From: an uncultured Eubacteriales bacterium
GTDB lineage: Bacteria > Bacillota > Clostridia > Oscillospirales > Oscillospiraceae
DNA: 64,000 nt
NCBI GenBank assembly: GCA_900545925.1
Contig: URAZ01000009.1
Location: 1 to 64,000, forward strand
Direction: 5' to 3'
Every line of letters begins with the position of its first letter. Positions within the stretch are counted from its first letter, which is position 1. Positions 26,319 through 35,770 of the stretch are shown piece after piece. The notes below the pieces were generated by a model, which ran no database searches, was not told the origin of the DNA, and saw only the letters and a list, made by a program, of their open reading frames with translations. Made by a program: the position numbers and the translations under genes.

Positions 26319-27251
26319 ATGAGTTTTTTCTATGAGATATTAAACGACGGAACACCCTACCGCAGAAAGAAGCTGCGCGTAAAGAGGTTGATCCTGACGA
26401 TTGCGGCTGCGCTGTTTATGCTGATTACGCTGCTTTGCAGCTTCGCAATTATTCCATCCGGTTACACCGGTGTGAGAACGACTTTTGGACAGATCGATAC
26501 AGTGGCAGTTTCCAATGGGTTTATTGTAAAGATCCCATATGTGCAGAGCATCAAGCGCGTCAACAACAAGCAGCAGGAAGTATCCTATACGGATCAAATT
26601 TGGGGCGAGAGTTCAGAGCGCACAGTCGTTTATGCCGCGGGCGTGACGGTTACATACCGGATCAACCCGGACTACTCCGCATGGATCTATGCGAATGTGT
26701 CCGACTACAAACAAAACGCTTTGCCGCAAACGCTGCTTTCGTCGGCAATCAAGGCGGCAATGGTGTCATTGCCCTCCGACGAGGTAACAAATCGAGCCAA
26801 AATCGAACCGATTGCGCGGCAGCAGCTGCAAACGGCGATCGACCAGAAATACGGTGGGAATCCGGTCATCAGCATTGTTGCTGTGAATATCGATGATATG
26901 GATTTTGAGGAATCGTATAATCAGGCGATTGCAGAAAAACAAATTGCGCAGATGGTGTTTGAGAAGCAGCAGATTCAAAATGAAACCGCCGTCAGCGCAG
27001 CCGAAGCAAAGGCAAAGGAGCAGTTGATCGCGGCAGAAGCCGATGCGAAGCAGAAGCTTGTTGCATCCAAGGCAGAGGCCGATTCTGTCCGTTCACTTGC
27101 CGAGGCGCAGGCAGAAGCGAACCGCAAGCTGGCGCAAAGCGTTACGGATATCCTGATCGAGTATGAGAAGATTGAAAAGTGGGATGGCCGCCTGCCGACT
27201 GTTTCGGGCAGCGGCGCGCTTGTTTGCGTGGATGGGATTGCCGGTGAGTGA
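26319..27251 (+). CDS. SPFH/Band 7 (prohibitin-like) membrane protein
   Basis: This 310-residue protein has one N-terminal membrane helix (about residues 25-48). An SPFH domain starts IIPSGYTGVRTTFGQ and runs to about 215. An alanine/glutamate-rich coiled coil follows (about 215-285). SPFH proteins form large membrane-bound rings that organise membrane domains or control proteases. One on an integrative element is unusual but not unknown. AAAGGAAG stands before the ATG. A role in protecting the element or shaping the membrane is speculation. Confidence 0.88.
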   Translation: MSFFYEILNDGTPYRRKKLRVKRLILTIAAALFMLITLLCSFAIIPSGYTGVRTTFGQIDTVAVSNGFIVKIPYVQSIKRVNNKQQEVSYTDQIWGESSERTVVYAAGVTVTYRINPDYSAWIYANVSDYKQNALPQTLLSSAIKAAMVSLPSDEVTNRAKIEPIARQQLQTAIDQKYGGNPVISIVAVNIDDMDFEESYNQAIAEKQIAQMVFEKQQIQNETAVSAAEAKAKEQLIAAEADAKQKLVASKAEADSVRSLAEAQAEANRKLAQSVTDILIEYEKIEKWDGRLPTVSGSGALVCVDGIAGE

Positions 27252-27495
27252 CGCACAGGCGGAAAGCAAATCCGCACTTTTGCAGCTTCGCACATTTTGC
27301 CGCAGCCTTGGCGTGCACGTCCGCGAAGTGCAGGACGGCGCCAGCTTTACGGCAATGCTCTGGGAGGATGCGGACAGCGTCAGTGAACGCGACGCCGCTG
27401 AGATCCAGAGGAAAATCAAACGAAAGACCGCAGAATATCCGGGATTCGTGTGCTACTGCTTCGACGCATTCAGCACGCTGATCTACCGGGTATAA
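27232..27495 (+). CDS. small hypothetical protein overlapping the SPFH gene
   Basis: The 87-residue frame from ATG 27232 overlaps the SPFH stop by 20 bp; GTG 27244 is an equally possible start. It contains LLQLRTFCRSLGVHVREVQD and ends VCYCFDAFSTLIYRV. No family is recognised. A weak ribosome site means it probably depends on coupling to the SPFH gene. Confidence 0.55.
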   Translation: MGLPVSDAQAESKSALLQLRTFCRSLGVHVREVQDGASFTAMLWEDADSVSERDAAEIQRKIKRKTAEYPGFVCYCFDAFSTLIYRV

Positions 27496-27554
27496 CACAT
27501 GAATGGGCGCAGCAGGATCGCTGCGCCCATTTTCTATCGGAAAGGAGTTTTATC

Positions 27555-28406
27555 ATGGGCGTATTTTCAGAGCTTGATCTGGAAAACCAGCAGAAAGAAT
27601 CAGAGGGACACGATTCCAAGGCGGCCGAAATGCAGAGCTTGCAGGCAAAGCTGATCCAGCAGCACGAGCAGAAAAAAGCTGCCGCCGCTTCGGAAGCGCC
27701 GAGCAAGGAGCCTGCGGCGAAGCCGGTTGCCAAAACGGAAGCAGAGCAGGAAGATCCTGCGGCAGCAGAAACAGAACGGCGTCGCCAGCACGAGGAAGCG
27801 GAAGCCAAGCGGAAAGCAGAATGGGAACGGCAGCAGGCGGAAAAGCGTGCCGCTGAACAGGCTGCGCTTGCAGAAATTGAGCAGATGAGCGAGACGGAGC
27901 TGGTCAAAGCGTCGATGGAGCGCATGAAAAAGGAAACCGAGCGCCTGACGCGCCGGAATCTCAAGGAATGCGTTTCCGAGTATGTGCAGACGCTCTGCCT
28001 CAGTGATCCCGCGTTCGCGCGGATGGTCATGCACCCCAGAAAGAGCATGGCGCATTGCCTGCAATATATCAACCGGAAAGCGCGGGAATATCTGCTCGCG
28101 GAAATGAAGGATAACGGCATGGAGCAGCGGCCGGACGGTGTTTACGGCGGCGATGTGCCGGAGGACACCTGTTACGACTGGGCAGAGGAATACTACCGGG
28201 ACGCGAATGCCAAAGAGGACGAGGTCAAGGAAGAAACATTCGTTCCCAAAGCTTATATGAGTGCTGCGGCAAAAAATAAACGCCAGCCGAAAAAGGAAAA
28301 ACCGGCTGCGAAGCCCGCGCCGGTCATTCAGATGCCGAAAGCAGAGCCAGCCCCCAAAGAAGACCAGGTTTCCATGTTTGATCTGATGGGAGGTATGGCC
28401 GGATGA
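27555..28406 (+). CDS. PcfK-like protein
   Basis: The 283-residue protein begins at ATG 27555 after AAAGGAG. Residues 1-130 are a highly charged coiled coil rich in Lys, Glu, Ala and Gln. Residues about 135-225 form the PcfK-like domain, including VMHPRKSMAHCLQYINRKAR and CYDWAEEYYRD. A Lys/Pro tail ends QVSMFDLMGGM. PcfK and PcfJ are neighbouring genes on the conjugative plasmid pCF10 and on many integrative elements; their biochemical role is not known. PcfJ follows one gene later here. Confidence 0.8.
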   Translation: MGVFSELDLENQQKESEGHDSKAAEMQSLQAKLIQQHEQKKAAAASEAPSKEPAAKPVAKTEAEQEDPAAAETERRRQHEEAEAKRKAEWERQQAEKRAAEQAALAEIEQMSETELVKASMERMKKETERLTRRNLKECVSEYVQTLCLSDPAFARMVMHPRKSMAHCLQYINRKAREYLLAEMKDNGMEQRPDGVYGGDVPEDTCYDWAEEYYRDANAKEDEVKEETFVPKAYMSAAAKNKRQPKKEKPAAKPAPVIQMPKAEPAPKEDQVSMFDLMGGMAG

Positions 28407-28945
28407 TCGCTTACAAAGGAATGTGTCCGGGTATGATCTGCCTCGGCTATCAGCTAAAGATGGGCTTGAATGTAACGGAACAGGCAAATTGTCAGGCGAA
28501 TGGGTTTCACTGCGCGGCAAATCCAATGGACTGTCTGCGTTATTATGGAGATTTTCAGAACTCGGAATACTATCTGGTTCGTCCGTGCGGCGATCTGGAC
28601 GAAGACGCAGCCGATTCTAAAATCTCCTGCACGCAGCTCTGGGTGCTCCGAAGGCTGGAGCCGCAGGAGTTTTTCCTGCATGCGCTTGCGTATATGGCAG
28701 ACCATCCGCAGATGCCGGATGGCTGTAAGGTCAAGAGAGAACGTGCGCAGGCATGGAATGGCTACGCCGTCGTGCGCGGCAAGCACCCGCGCGCAAAGGG
28801 TAAGATTGGAGACATTCTGGCATTTGCCAGAGAAGCTGTGAACGGGCCGAAGATTGAGCATCTTTCGCTGTGCGTGATCGACGGCAAGGAGCATCTGCCG
28901 GATACCTGGTATGACGACAATTTTGAAGAATGTGAGGCGGCATAA
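28403..28945 (+). CDS. DUF7666-type domain protein
   Basis: The 180-residue protein opens with AYKGMCPGMICLGYQLKMG, followed by ANGFHCAANPMDCLRYY. This is the cysteine-containing pattern of a small domain widespread on Firmicutes phages and integrative elements. The second half is unassigned. It starts in an ATGA overlap with the PcfK-like gene and is followed 4 bp later by PcfJ. Function unknown. Confidence 0.7.
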   Translation: MIAYKGMCPGMICLGYQLKMGLNVTEQANCQANGFHCAANPMDCLRYYGDFQNSEYYLVRPCGDLDEDAADSKISCTQLWVLRRLEPQEFFLHALAYMADHPQMPDGCKVKRERAQAWNGYAVVRGKHPRAKGKIGDILAFAREAVNGPKIEHLSLCVIDGKEHLPDTWYDDNFEECEAA

Positions 28946-28949
28946 ACGA

Positions 28950-31091
28950 ATGAAGCGAAAAGAATTAAAAAAATTGCCCGTTCTGCGGGCAACGACCGCG
29001 ATGCTGAAACAGGCGGAAAAAGAAACGATGATACCAATCGGATATTTCCGAAAAGAACTGCGCTATGAACACGAGCACTACGCCAGATGCAAACAATTTG
29101 ACCGGATTCTGAAGGTCGCGATCTATCTGACGAAAAATCTGGTCGCCGGCGGCAGAAAGCCGGTGTATGAGCTGTTTCTCGACTACGACGCGCAGAATTT
29201 CCTGACATACAGCTTCGCAGAAAAAAAGTGGCGTACTGCAATGCTCCACAATTTACCGCAGCAGGGATTTGGTATCTATGACGTGCAGATCTCATCCCGT
29301 GACTCCGCTGTGATCAGCCAATATCTGCATTCTAAATGGGGTGCGATTGTGGCGATCCGGGAGTTTCAGGAAGGGATTCGGGAAAAGCAGCTTCTGGCAC
29401 GGCACAAGAAAGAAACTGATCCGTGGGATGCGGCAATGGCGCTCGTACCTCCGCTTCCGAAGGACTGGGCCAGATGGGTCAGCAAGGTCGGCGTTGAGCG
29501 GAATTATATGTTCTATCGCTATCAGCGCGGCGGTGCAAAAACTGGCTACTGCAGCTACTGTGACCGCGAGGTTCCGATTCGGAAGCCGAAGCACAATGCG
29601 TTTACCAGATGCCCCAGATGCAGAAAATCGGTGCAGTTCAAATCCTTTGGCAAGATGGGCTGGCTGCGTACAGGGCGAAATATCATGTATTTGATGCAGC
29701 CCTATCCGGGCGGCTTTGTGATCCGGGAGTTCTGGGCGGAGCGTTCCTACAGCAAGAAAACATACCGGAATGTTGAGGCATTTTGCCATGAATTCCGCCG
29801 TGCGATCTTCGACGCGGGTACAAACCCGACGCAGGCATTTTACTGGGGTGTTTATAAGCAGCGCGCATCGCGTTGGATCAAAGGCTGTAACTGCTCTATC
29901 GGTTATATGGGAAACGAGAGCGGCCGCGTGTATGGAAAAACGATCCCGTACCTTGCCAAAACCTGCTTGCAGTGGACCGGCTTTCCGGAATTGATTCATG
30001 CAAACATGAAGACAGACCCGGAAAAATATCTTGTCGTACTGAAAAAGATGCCGGATTTGGAGCAGTTGGTAAAGGCAGGTCTGTTCCGGCTTGCGGTGGA
30101 ATGCACACAGGATTACTACGGCATGGAACGGATTTTCCAGAGAGCACCTGCACAAAAAGGGCTTGCGCCCAAACTTGGCCTGAATCGGCTGGAGCTTGCA
30201 CGGCTGCGGAAGAATCAGGGTGGGCGTGCATTTCTGGAATGGCTGCAATTTGAAAAGCAGGCAGGAGGGCCGATCTCAGATTTTGCGATCCAGTGGATGT
30301 GCAAAGAGCATATTGACCCGCAGCAGCTGCAATTCATTGCAGATCGGATGCGCTATGGGCAGATCCAGCATTACCTGAACAGGCAGATGCAGGAACTGAA
30401 TTTGAGCAGCGAACGTGTAATTGAACTGTGGCGTGACTACCTTTCCATGGCGTTCCGTTTCGGTTATGACACAAACGACCCCATCGTTTATCGTGTGCGC
30501 AAACTTCAGCAGCGGCATGACGAATTGGCCGCCCGCAGAGAGGAAATGCAGTTGACACTTCGCGCCGAAGATATCCTCCAGACATATCCGCATATAGAGC
30601 AGAATCTGCAGGCGATTCGGGAAAAGTTTTCGTTTGCGGATGAGCAATTCCAGCTTCAGGTGCCAAATTCACTTGAAGATATTCTCAAAGAAAGTCAAAC
30701 GCTCTTCATTTGCATCGCAAACAGCGATACCTACTGGGAGCGGATCGAGCGCAAAGAGAGCTATTTGCTGTTTGTGAGAAAGGCATCTGCACCGGATACG
30801 TCCTACTATACGGTAGAAGCAGAACCGAATGGCACAGTGCGGCAGGTTCGCACCGTGTATAACCGCCAGAATGACGATATTGGAGAGGTGCGCGCATTTC
30901 TGAAGATCTGGCAAAAGCAGCTTGCCAAACGGCTGACGCAGAAAGACAAGCAGCTTGCGGCCGACAGCCATGAACTGCGCGTCAAAGAACTGGTGCAGCT
31001 GAGGAACGACCAGATCACCGTCCATACGGGTGACCTTGCGGGCCGTTTGCTTGTGGATGTGCTAACAGAGGATCTGATGGAAGCGGCATAA
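28950..31091 (+). CDS. PcfJ-like protein
   Basis: This is a 713-residue protein of the PcfJ family. A zinc ribbon lies at about residues 195-230 (CSYCDREVPI and CPRCRKSVQF). Family-typical stretches follow, such as EFWAERSYSKKT and LARLRKNQGG. I start at ATG 28950 (MKRKELKKLPVLRA); the frame opens 13 codons earlier, but that part overlaps the previous gene. PcfJ is found next to PcfK on conjugative elements, with no established activity. The zinc ribbon suggests nucleic-acid contact. Confidence 0.82.
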   Translation: MKRKELKKLPVLRATTAMLKQAEKETMIPIGYFRKELRYEHEHYARCKQFDRILKVAIYLTKNLVAGGRKPVYELFLDYDAQNFLTYSFAEKKWRTAMLHNLPQQGFGIYDVQISSRDSAVISQYLHSKWGAIVAIREFQEGIREKQLLARHKKETDPWDAAMALVPPLPKDWARWVSKVGVERNYMFYRYQRGGAKTGYCSYCDREVPIRKPKHNAFTRCPRCRKSVQFKSFGKMGWLRTGRNIMYLMQPYPGGFVIREFWAERSYSKKTYRNVEAFCHEFRRAIFDAGTNPTQAFYWGVYKQRASRWIKGCNCSIGYMGNESGRVYGKTIPYLAKTCLQWTGFPELIHANMKTDPEKYLVVLKKMPDLEQLVKAGLFRLAVECTQDYYGMERIFQRAPAQKGLAPKLGLNRLELARLRKNQGGRAFLEWLQFEKQAGGPISDFAIQWMCKEHIDPQQLQFIADRMRYGQIQHYLNRQMQELNLSSERVIELWRDYLSMAFRFGYDTNDPIVYRVRKLQQRHDELAARREEMQLTLRAEDILQTYPHIEQNLQAIREKFSFADEQFQLQVPNSLEDILKESQTLFICIANSDTYWERIERKESYLLFVRKASAPDTSYYTVEAEPNGTVRQVRTVYNRQNDDIGEVRAFLKIWQKQLAKRLTQKDKQLAADSHELRVKELVQLRNDQITVHTGDLAGRLLVDVLTEDLMEAA

Positions 31092-31146
31092 GAAAACGGA
31101 GTGGGAGCGCAGCGGCGCTTCCACTCCCATAGAAAGGACTGAAAAC

Positions 31147-32565
31147 ATGGATCATATCACAGAGGCGTTTTACAACGTCATGTATCAATACAAACTGGCC
31201 TTTACGCCGGACGGCGTGCAGGCGAACCTCGATCAGTGGCGGCAGCAGAAAACGCCGCTTCTGGAGCTGCTGCGCCGTCACCCGAACTGGCGGGAAGAAG
31301 AATCGGCCGTTGTGTTCGATCTGTCCGAGCAGCGGCAGCTTGACCGGGCCTGCGTGGACGAAACAAAATTTGAAATGCTGGCGCTTGCGGAGGAAGCAGG
31401 GCTGACCGGCGAACGGCTGGAAGAATTCCGGGACGCGCTGGACGCTGCGACAGCGGACTATGCGACCGTTCCGGACGAATCCCGGCTACCAGTGATCCGA
31501 AACCGCGGACATATCAAGTGCGATGTTGGCATGAAGGCAAGCCGCATCATCAACCGGCTGTGCGCAAAATTCGGCATCGACCAATATGAAACAGAGCGGG
31601 AGCTTGGACACGGTGAGACGCTGCATACCGCACGGGTCAAGCCCTACAACGCGGTTTTCGCGCGGCTGGCTGATGCGCTCAATCCGGTGCGGATCAGCAA
31701 GACCGGCGTGCTGTCCGTCCATCCGTGTGACTTCTTGGAAATGTCGGCGAAGAAAAACGCATGGCATTCCTGTCACTGTTTAGCTGACGGCGGATGGAAG
31801 GCCGGCTGCCAGTCTTATATGGGCGACGGCGTGAGCATGGTATTCTTCACAGTCGATGATGAGGTCAAGGATCACTTTTATCGTGCACGGCGGCTGACCC
31901 GGCAGATCTTCTGCTATCACGCTGGCGTGCTGCTGCAATCGAGGTTGTATCCGCAGAACGACGATGATGTACGGAAGCTGTATCGAAGCATCGTGCAGGG
32001 TGTCATTGCAAGATGCCTTGGCCTGCCGAACCTCTGGAAAACGAATACGACCCTTACGGAAATCCGACCTTACTGGACGACCGCGCAGGGCAGCCTGCAT
32101 TATACGGACTATGAGAATGGCTACGCCGCGCTGTCGCTGATGAAGGGCTATGGAGATTATGGGCATCTGGATATTGGAAGCGCATCGCGCTGCGTCGGCT
32201 GCGGCCGAACCCACGGGCGCTGCAATTCGACACGATGCGGGGAATGCGAAGAACTGTGCGTCTGCAAGGAGTGCGGGAATCTGGTTCCAAAGGACAGCGG
32301 ACATTACATAGACGGCGACGGATTTTATTGTGCCGACTGTGCGCAGCCCTGTTCCTACTGTAGAGAGCCGGTACAAAAAAGTGAGTTAAGAGCAGCCATG
32401 AACAGACGGGGACGCGCAGTTTTTCTTTGCCAATCCTGCGCAGAGCGGGAGCTGGAAAGCTGCAGTGCCTGCACAGCAAATTATCATTGCGCAGATCTGC
32501 GCGCAGTTATGTTTTGCAATAGAAGCCGATACGCCAGAATAAGATTGGAGGAGCAAAATGCGTAA
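31147..32565 (+). CDS. uncharacterised island protein with C-terminal cysteine-rich zinc modules
   Basis: This 472-residue protein has two parts. Residues 1-340 are a globular domain of unknown family, with WHSCHCLADGGWKAGCQSYM in the middle. Residues about 345-455 carry many CxxC pairs: CVGCGRTHGRC, CGECEELCVCKECG, CADCAQPCSYC and CQSC. These resemble tandem zinc ribbons or a RING/LIM-like array. AAAGGACT precedes the ATG. It overlaps the next gene by 8 bp. Confidence 0.75.
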   Translation: MDHITEAFYNVMYQYKLAFTPDGVQANLDQWRQQKTPLLELLRRHPNWREEESAVVFDLSEQRQLDRACVDETKFEMLALAEEAGLTGERLEEFRDALDAATADYATVPDESRLPVIRNRGHIKCDVGMKASRIINRLCAKFGIDQYETERELGHGETLHTARVKPYNAVFARLADALNPVRISKTGVLSVHPCDFLEMSAKKNAWHSCHCLADGGWKAGCQSYMGDGVSMVFFTVDDEVKDHFYRARRLTRQIFCYHAGVLLQSRLYPQNDDDVRKLYRSIVQGVIARCLGLPNLWKTNTTLTEIRPYWTTAQGSLHYTDYENGYAALSLMKGYGDYGHLDIGSASRCVGCGRTHGRCNSTRCGECEELCVCKECGNLVPKDSGHYIDGDGFYCADCAQPCSYCREPVQKSELRAAMNRRGRAVFLCQSCAERELESCSACTANYHCADLRAVMFCNRSRYARIRLEEQNA

Positions 32566-33580
32566 ATTATACGAGCAGTGTTTGAGCCAGACACAATTTT
32601 CTGTGCTCAATTTTGAGCAGATCTTTCAGCTTTCGCAGAAGCGTCTCAAGCGGGAACTGAAGGCGGAACTGATTGCAAGCGGATATACCGTGCAAAAACA
32701 GAAGGGCTTTTTATATGCAGCGGGTACGCTCCCTGTCCTGCTGGTTGCGCATTTGGACACTGTCCATCGCACCCAACCGGAAACGATCTGCTATTCCGCA
32801 GACGGCACGGCCATGATGTCGCCGCAGGGAATTGGCGGCGATGACCGGGCTGGCGTGTATATGATCCTGCGTCTGATCCAGAGCTGTCATTGTCACGTCC
32901 TGTTCTGTGAGGATGAGGAAACCGGCGGACACGGGGCACGTGCCTTTACAAAGTCCGGAATCAAACCGGACGTCAATTATATCGTGGAGTTGGATCGCAC
33001 GGGCAGCAACGACGCGGTATTCTATCAATGCCGCAACCGGCAGTTCGAGCAACATATCAACAGCTTTGGCTTCCAGACAGCGTTCGGAAGCTTCAGCGAC
33101 ATCTCCATTTTGGCACCGCATCTGAATCTTGCCGCGGTCAACCTCAGCACCGGCTACTACCATGCGCACCAGCCGGGAGAATATGTCCGGTTGGACAAGG
33201 TGGAGGAGTTGATCGGCCGTGTGGAGAAGCTCCTGCAAACGAAAACGGAACAGTTTTCTTACACGCAGAGGTTTACGACAAGAAAGCTGGGTGAACCAAA
33301 CGATTTGCAGCGGAAACGGCTCATTGCATTGTCTGACGCGCATTTTGTCCGGATCAATCACCAGAATGTTGCCGACGGGCGCGGATATTATATGGACATA
33401 AGCGGCAGAATTTATCTCTATCTTGAGGAATGTGACCGTATGGTGCATATCGGAGACGCAGAAGCATTCTGCATGGATGGCTCTGCCGCTGCGTATCAGG
33501 CGGGGCAAGCGAAAGAATACAAGACCATAGAAATGGAGGAAGCCATGCGTCTGCTGGAGCAGGAGCGCGCGGCGGGATAA
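32558..33580 (+). CDS. M20/M28/M42-like zinc metallopeptidase
   Basis: This 340-residue protein has the metal-ligand pattern of di-zinc aminopeptidases. AHLDTVH gives the first His and Asp, GIGGDDRAGV the bridging Asp, CEDEETGGHGA the catalytic Glu pair, ELDRTG a further Asp, and YYHAHQPGEYV the last His. The C-terminal 110 residues are an extra domain. There is no signal peptide, so it acts in the cytoplasm. Peptidases of this fold are unexpected element cargo. Substrate is unknown; a non-peptide amide is also possible. GGAGG precedes the ATG inside the upstream gene. Confidence 0.78.
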   Translation: MRKLYEQCLSQTQFSVLNFEQIFQLSQKRLKRELKAELIASGYTVQKQKGFLYAAGTLPVLLVAHLDTVHRTQPETICYSADGTAMMSPQGIGGDDRAGVYMILRLIQSCHCHVLFCEDEETGGHGARAFTKSGIKPDVNYIVELDRTGSNDAVFYQCRNRQFEQHINSFGFQTAFGSFSDISILAPHLNLAAVNLSTGYYHAHQPGEYVRLDKVEELIGRVEKLLQTKTEQFSYTQRFTTRKLGEPNDLQRKRLIALSDAHFVRINHQNVADGRGYYMDISGRIYLYLEECDRMVHIGDAEAFCMDGSAAAYQAGQAKEYKTIEMEEAMRLLEQERAAG

Positions 33581-33672
33581 TATGCCGCCCACCTTGCAAA
33601 CAGACATCTGTCCGCTTGCAGGGTGGGCATACTTCTGATATAATAATTAAAAACTACGGCAAAGGAGGCAGA

Positions 33673-34728
33673 ATGATGATAAACGGATGGATCATGAGCG
33701 GAGATACTGCAGTTGCGTCTTTTTATGGCAGAGTTGTAACGCCGATTCTGCCGGAGCGATGCCCTCTTTGCTTTCAAAAGGGCGGCGATCTTGAAGCGTG
33801 GTTGGAATCAAGAGCCATTGACCGGCACCGCACAAACAGCAGGATTTTAAAGCGCATTCTGCGCCTCGGCGATACGTCCGATCTGAACACGGCACTTCAT
33901 GTGCATGGCGCGACGATCACGGACAATTATTGGGTCAAGACAGAGGACGAAGCCGGGCTTACCTGGGCAGATGTCGGCTTCCGCGAGAATTATTTTGCCG
34001 ACCTTGCACTCAGCGGCCGGTTCAGCAGTATCGCAAAGAATTACTCGCCCGAGGAGCTGCACACAGCGACGCCGGAGCTGACGAACATCGGCAGCTACGA
34101 AAAATGCTGGCGGCAGCAGGACGGCCATTGGGTCATGGTGAAAAGCGGAACGCCGGAAGAACATTTCTCCGAGATTTTCACGGCGACGCTCGGCAAGCAT
34201 CTCGGCTTTCTTATGGCGGAATATACACTGGACGGCACGTATGTCGTTTCAAAGGATTTCACGGAGGGCCGGCTGAATTTTGAGCCGATGGCAAATCTGG
34301 TGCAGGACAACGAGGACTATGACTACAACTATGATGTCCTGCAAAATCTAAATCCGTCGCTTCTGAAACCCTATCTGGATATCCTGTTTATGGACGCGCT
34401 GGTGTTCAACGTTGACCGCCATACGCAGAACTACGGTCTGCTCCGCTCCCGCGAAACGGGCGAAATTCTCTCGATGGCACCGAATTTTGACAACAACATG
34501 GCGCTGATCTCCAGAGGCTACGCAAGCGACCTGAGCAGAATTGCAAATCCACTCATCGGGCAGTTTCAGGAACTGCTGCGAGAGAAAAGTATCCAATATC
34601 CTGTTCCGAAGCTGACAAAAAAGACTTTGGAAACCATCGTGAACGAGATCATGCCGGACGCGGAGATCCGCAGAGATTATGTTGTCCGGTTCGTCTGGCA
34701 GAATTATGAGCGCCTGTGCGCAATGTAA
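33673..34728 (+). CDS. HipA-like kinase-fold protein
   Basis: The 351-residue protein has a kinase-like C-terminal half. KSGTPEEHFSEIFTATLGKH is in the position of the ATP-binding lobe. The catalytic-loop-like VFNVDRHTQNYGLL and the metal-binding-like APNFDNNMAL follow. This is the HipA C-terminal pattern. Classical HipA is a toxin kinase paired with the HTH protein HipB. No HipB-like gene is adjacent; the nearest XRE regulator is 1.6 kb away. Start at ATG 33673 after AAAGGAGG; ATG 33676 is equivalent. A terminator follows, ending this transcription unit. Confidence 0.75.
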   Translation: MMINGWIMSGDTAVASFYGRVVTPILPERCPLCFQKGGDLEAWLESRAIDRHRTNSRILKRILRLGDTSDLNTALHVHGATITDNYWVKTEDEAGLTWADVGFRENYFADLALSGRFSSIAKNYSPEELHTATPELTNIGSYEKCWRQQDGHWVMVKSGTPEEHFSEIFTATLGKHLGFLMAEYTLDGTYVVSKDFTEGRLNFEPMANLVQDNEDYDYNYDVLQNLNPSLLKPYLDILFMDALVFNVDRHTQNYGLLRSRETGEILSMAPNFDNNMALISRGYASDLSRIANPLIGQFQELLREKSIQYPVPKLTKKTLETIVNEIMPDAEIRRDYVVRFVWQNYERLCAM

Positions 34729-34739
34729 GCAGAAACCGA

Positions 34740-34778
34740 ACCGACAGCACACTTCTAAATGTGTGCTGTCGGTTTTTT
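34740..34778 (+). terminator. rho-independent terminator after the HipA-like gene
   Basis: A perfect 13-bp stem ACCGACAGCACAC / GTGTGCTGTCGGT with an 8-base loop is followed by seven T. It separates the large accessory run from the partition genes. Confidence 0.92.
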
Positions 34779-34791
34779 TGTGCGTCTTTTG

Positions 34792-34830
34792 TTGAACCTG
34801 CCGTACTCCATACGTATAAGAGAAGTACGG
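34792..34830 (+). promoter_or_regulatory. parMR promoter with overlapping operator-like inverted repeat
   Basis: TTGAAC (34792-34797), a 17-bp spacer and TATAAG (34815-34820) form a promoter 24 bp before the ParM start. The inverted repeat CCGTACT (34801-34807) / AGTACGG (34824-34830) brackets the -10 box. In type II partition systems ParR binds repeats over its own promoter to repress it and form the centromere. This repeat is shorter than usual parC arrays, so operator function is inference. Confidence 0.65.
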
Positions 34831-34843
34831 GAGGTAAAATACA

Positions 34844-35770
34844 ATGCTAATTTCTATTGACCACGGGAACAAACAGGTAAAAACGATCCACCACGCGCCG
34901 TTCACATCGGGCTTGGTATGCAGCGAGGTACGGCCATTTGGCGGAGAAACGCTGACCTATCAGGGGCGGTATTATACGCTCACCGACCAGCGGATTCCAT
35001 ACCGCCGGGACAAGACGGAGGACGAGCGCTTCTTTGTGCTGACGCTTTTTGCGATTGCGTATGAGCTGGAAGCTGCGTCCTTCTACGGAGCTGGCCCAGT
35101 GCGGGTGCAGCTTGCGGTCGGCCTGCCGCCGGCGCATTACGGCGCGCAGCAGAAACGGTTTGCGGAATACTTTCTGAATCGAGGGACGGCCAGCTTCACG
35201 CTGCATGACAAGCAGTACGAGATTCTGATCGACGAGGTCAGCTGCTATCCGCAGTCGTATGCCGCAGCCATTACCGTATTCCAGACGCTGCAAAGCAGCC
35301 CCAGGGCGCTTATCATTGATATTGGCGGCTTCACAGCGGATTATTTGCTGCTCCGGAACGGAGAGGGCGACCTGAGCGTCTGCGATTCGCTGGAAAACGG
35401 CGTGATTTTGCTCTATAACCGGATCAAATCGCGCGTCGCGGCCGAACAGGACTTGCTGCTGGACGAGGCGGAGATCGACGCAATCCTGTCTGGCAGGGAC
35501 AGCGGACAGTCTGATGCAGTATCGCAGATCGTGCGGCAGCAGGCACAAGAATTTGTCAGTGACCTGCTCAGCTCACTGCGTGAGAGAATGCTGGAACTGA
35601 AAAGCGGGAAGGTAATCTTCACAGGCGGCGGGGCCGTTCTGCTCCGGCAGCAAATCGAAGCGTCGGACAAGGTGCGCGAGCCTGTTTTCATTGAGGACAT
35701 TGCCGCAAATGTGAAAGGCTATCAGCTTCTATATCAGGCGGAACGGATCGGTAGACACAATGGATATTAA
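34844..35770 (+). CDS. parM: ParM-like actin-fold partition protein
   Basis: This 308-residue actin-like ATPase has the nucleotide-binding pattern of the family: N-terminal phosphate 1 loop ISIDHGNKQVK, phosphate 2 loop ALIIDIGGFTADYLLL, and adenosine motif VIFTGGGAVLLR. Plasmid ParM polymers push apart copies bound through ParR. The ParR-like gene overlaps it by 11 bp. On an integrated element such a system implies an excised, replicating or multi-copy phase that needs stable inheritance. Confidence 0.85.
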   Translation: MLISIDHGNKQVKTIHHAPFTSGLVCSEVRPFGGETLTYQGRYYTLTDQRIPYRRDKTEDERFFVLTLFAIAYELEAASFYGAGPVRVQLAVGLPPAHYGAQQKRFAEYFLNRGTASFTLHDKQYEILIDEVSCYPQSYAAAITVFQTLQSSPRALIIDIGGFTADYLLLRNGEGDLSVCDSLENGVILLYNRIKSRVAAEQDLLLDEAEIDAILSGRDSGQSDAVSQIVRQQAQEFVSDLLSSLRERMLELKSGKVIFTGGGAVLLRQQIEASDKVREPVFIEDIAANVKGYQLLYQAERIGRHNGY

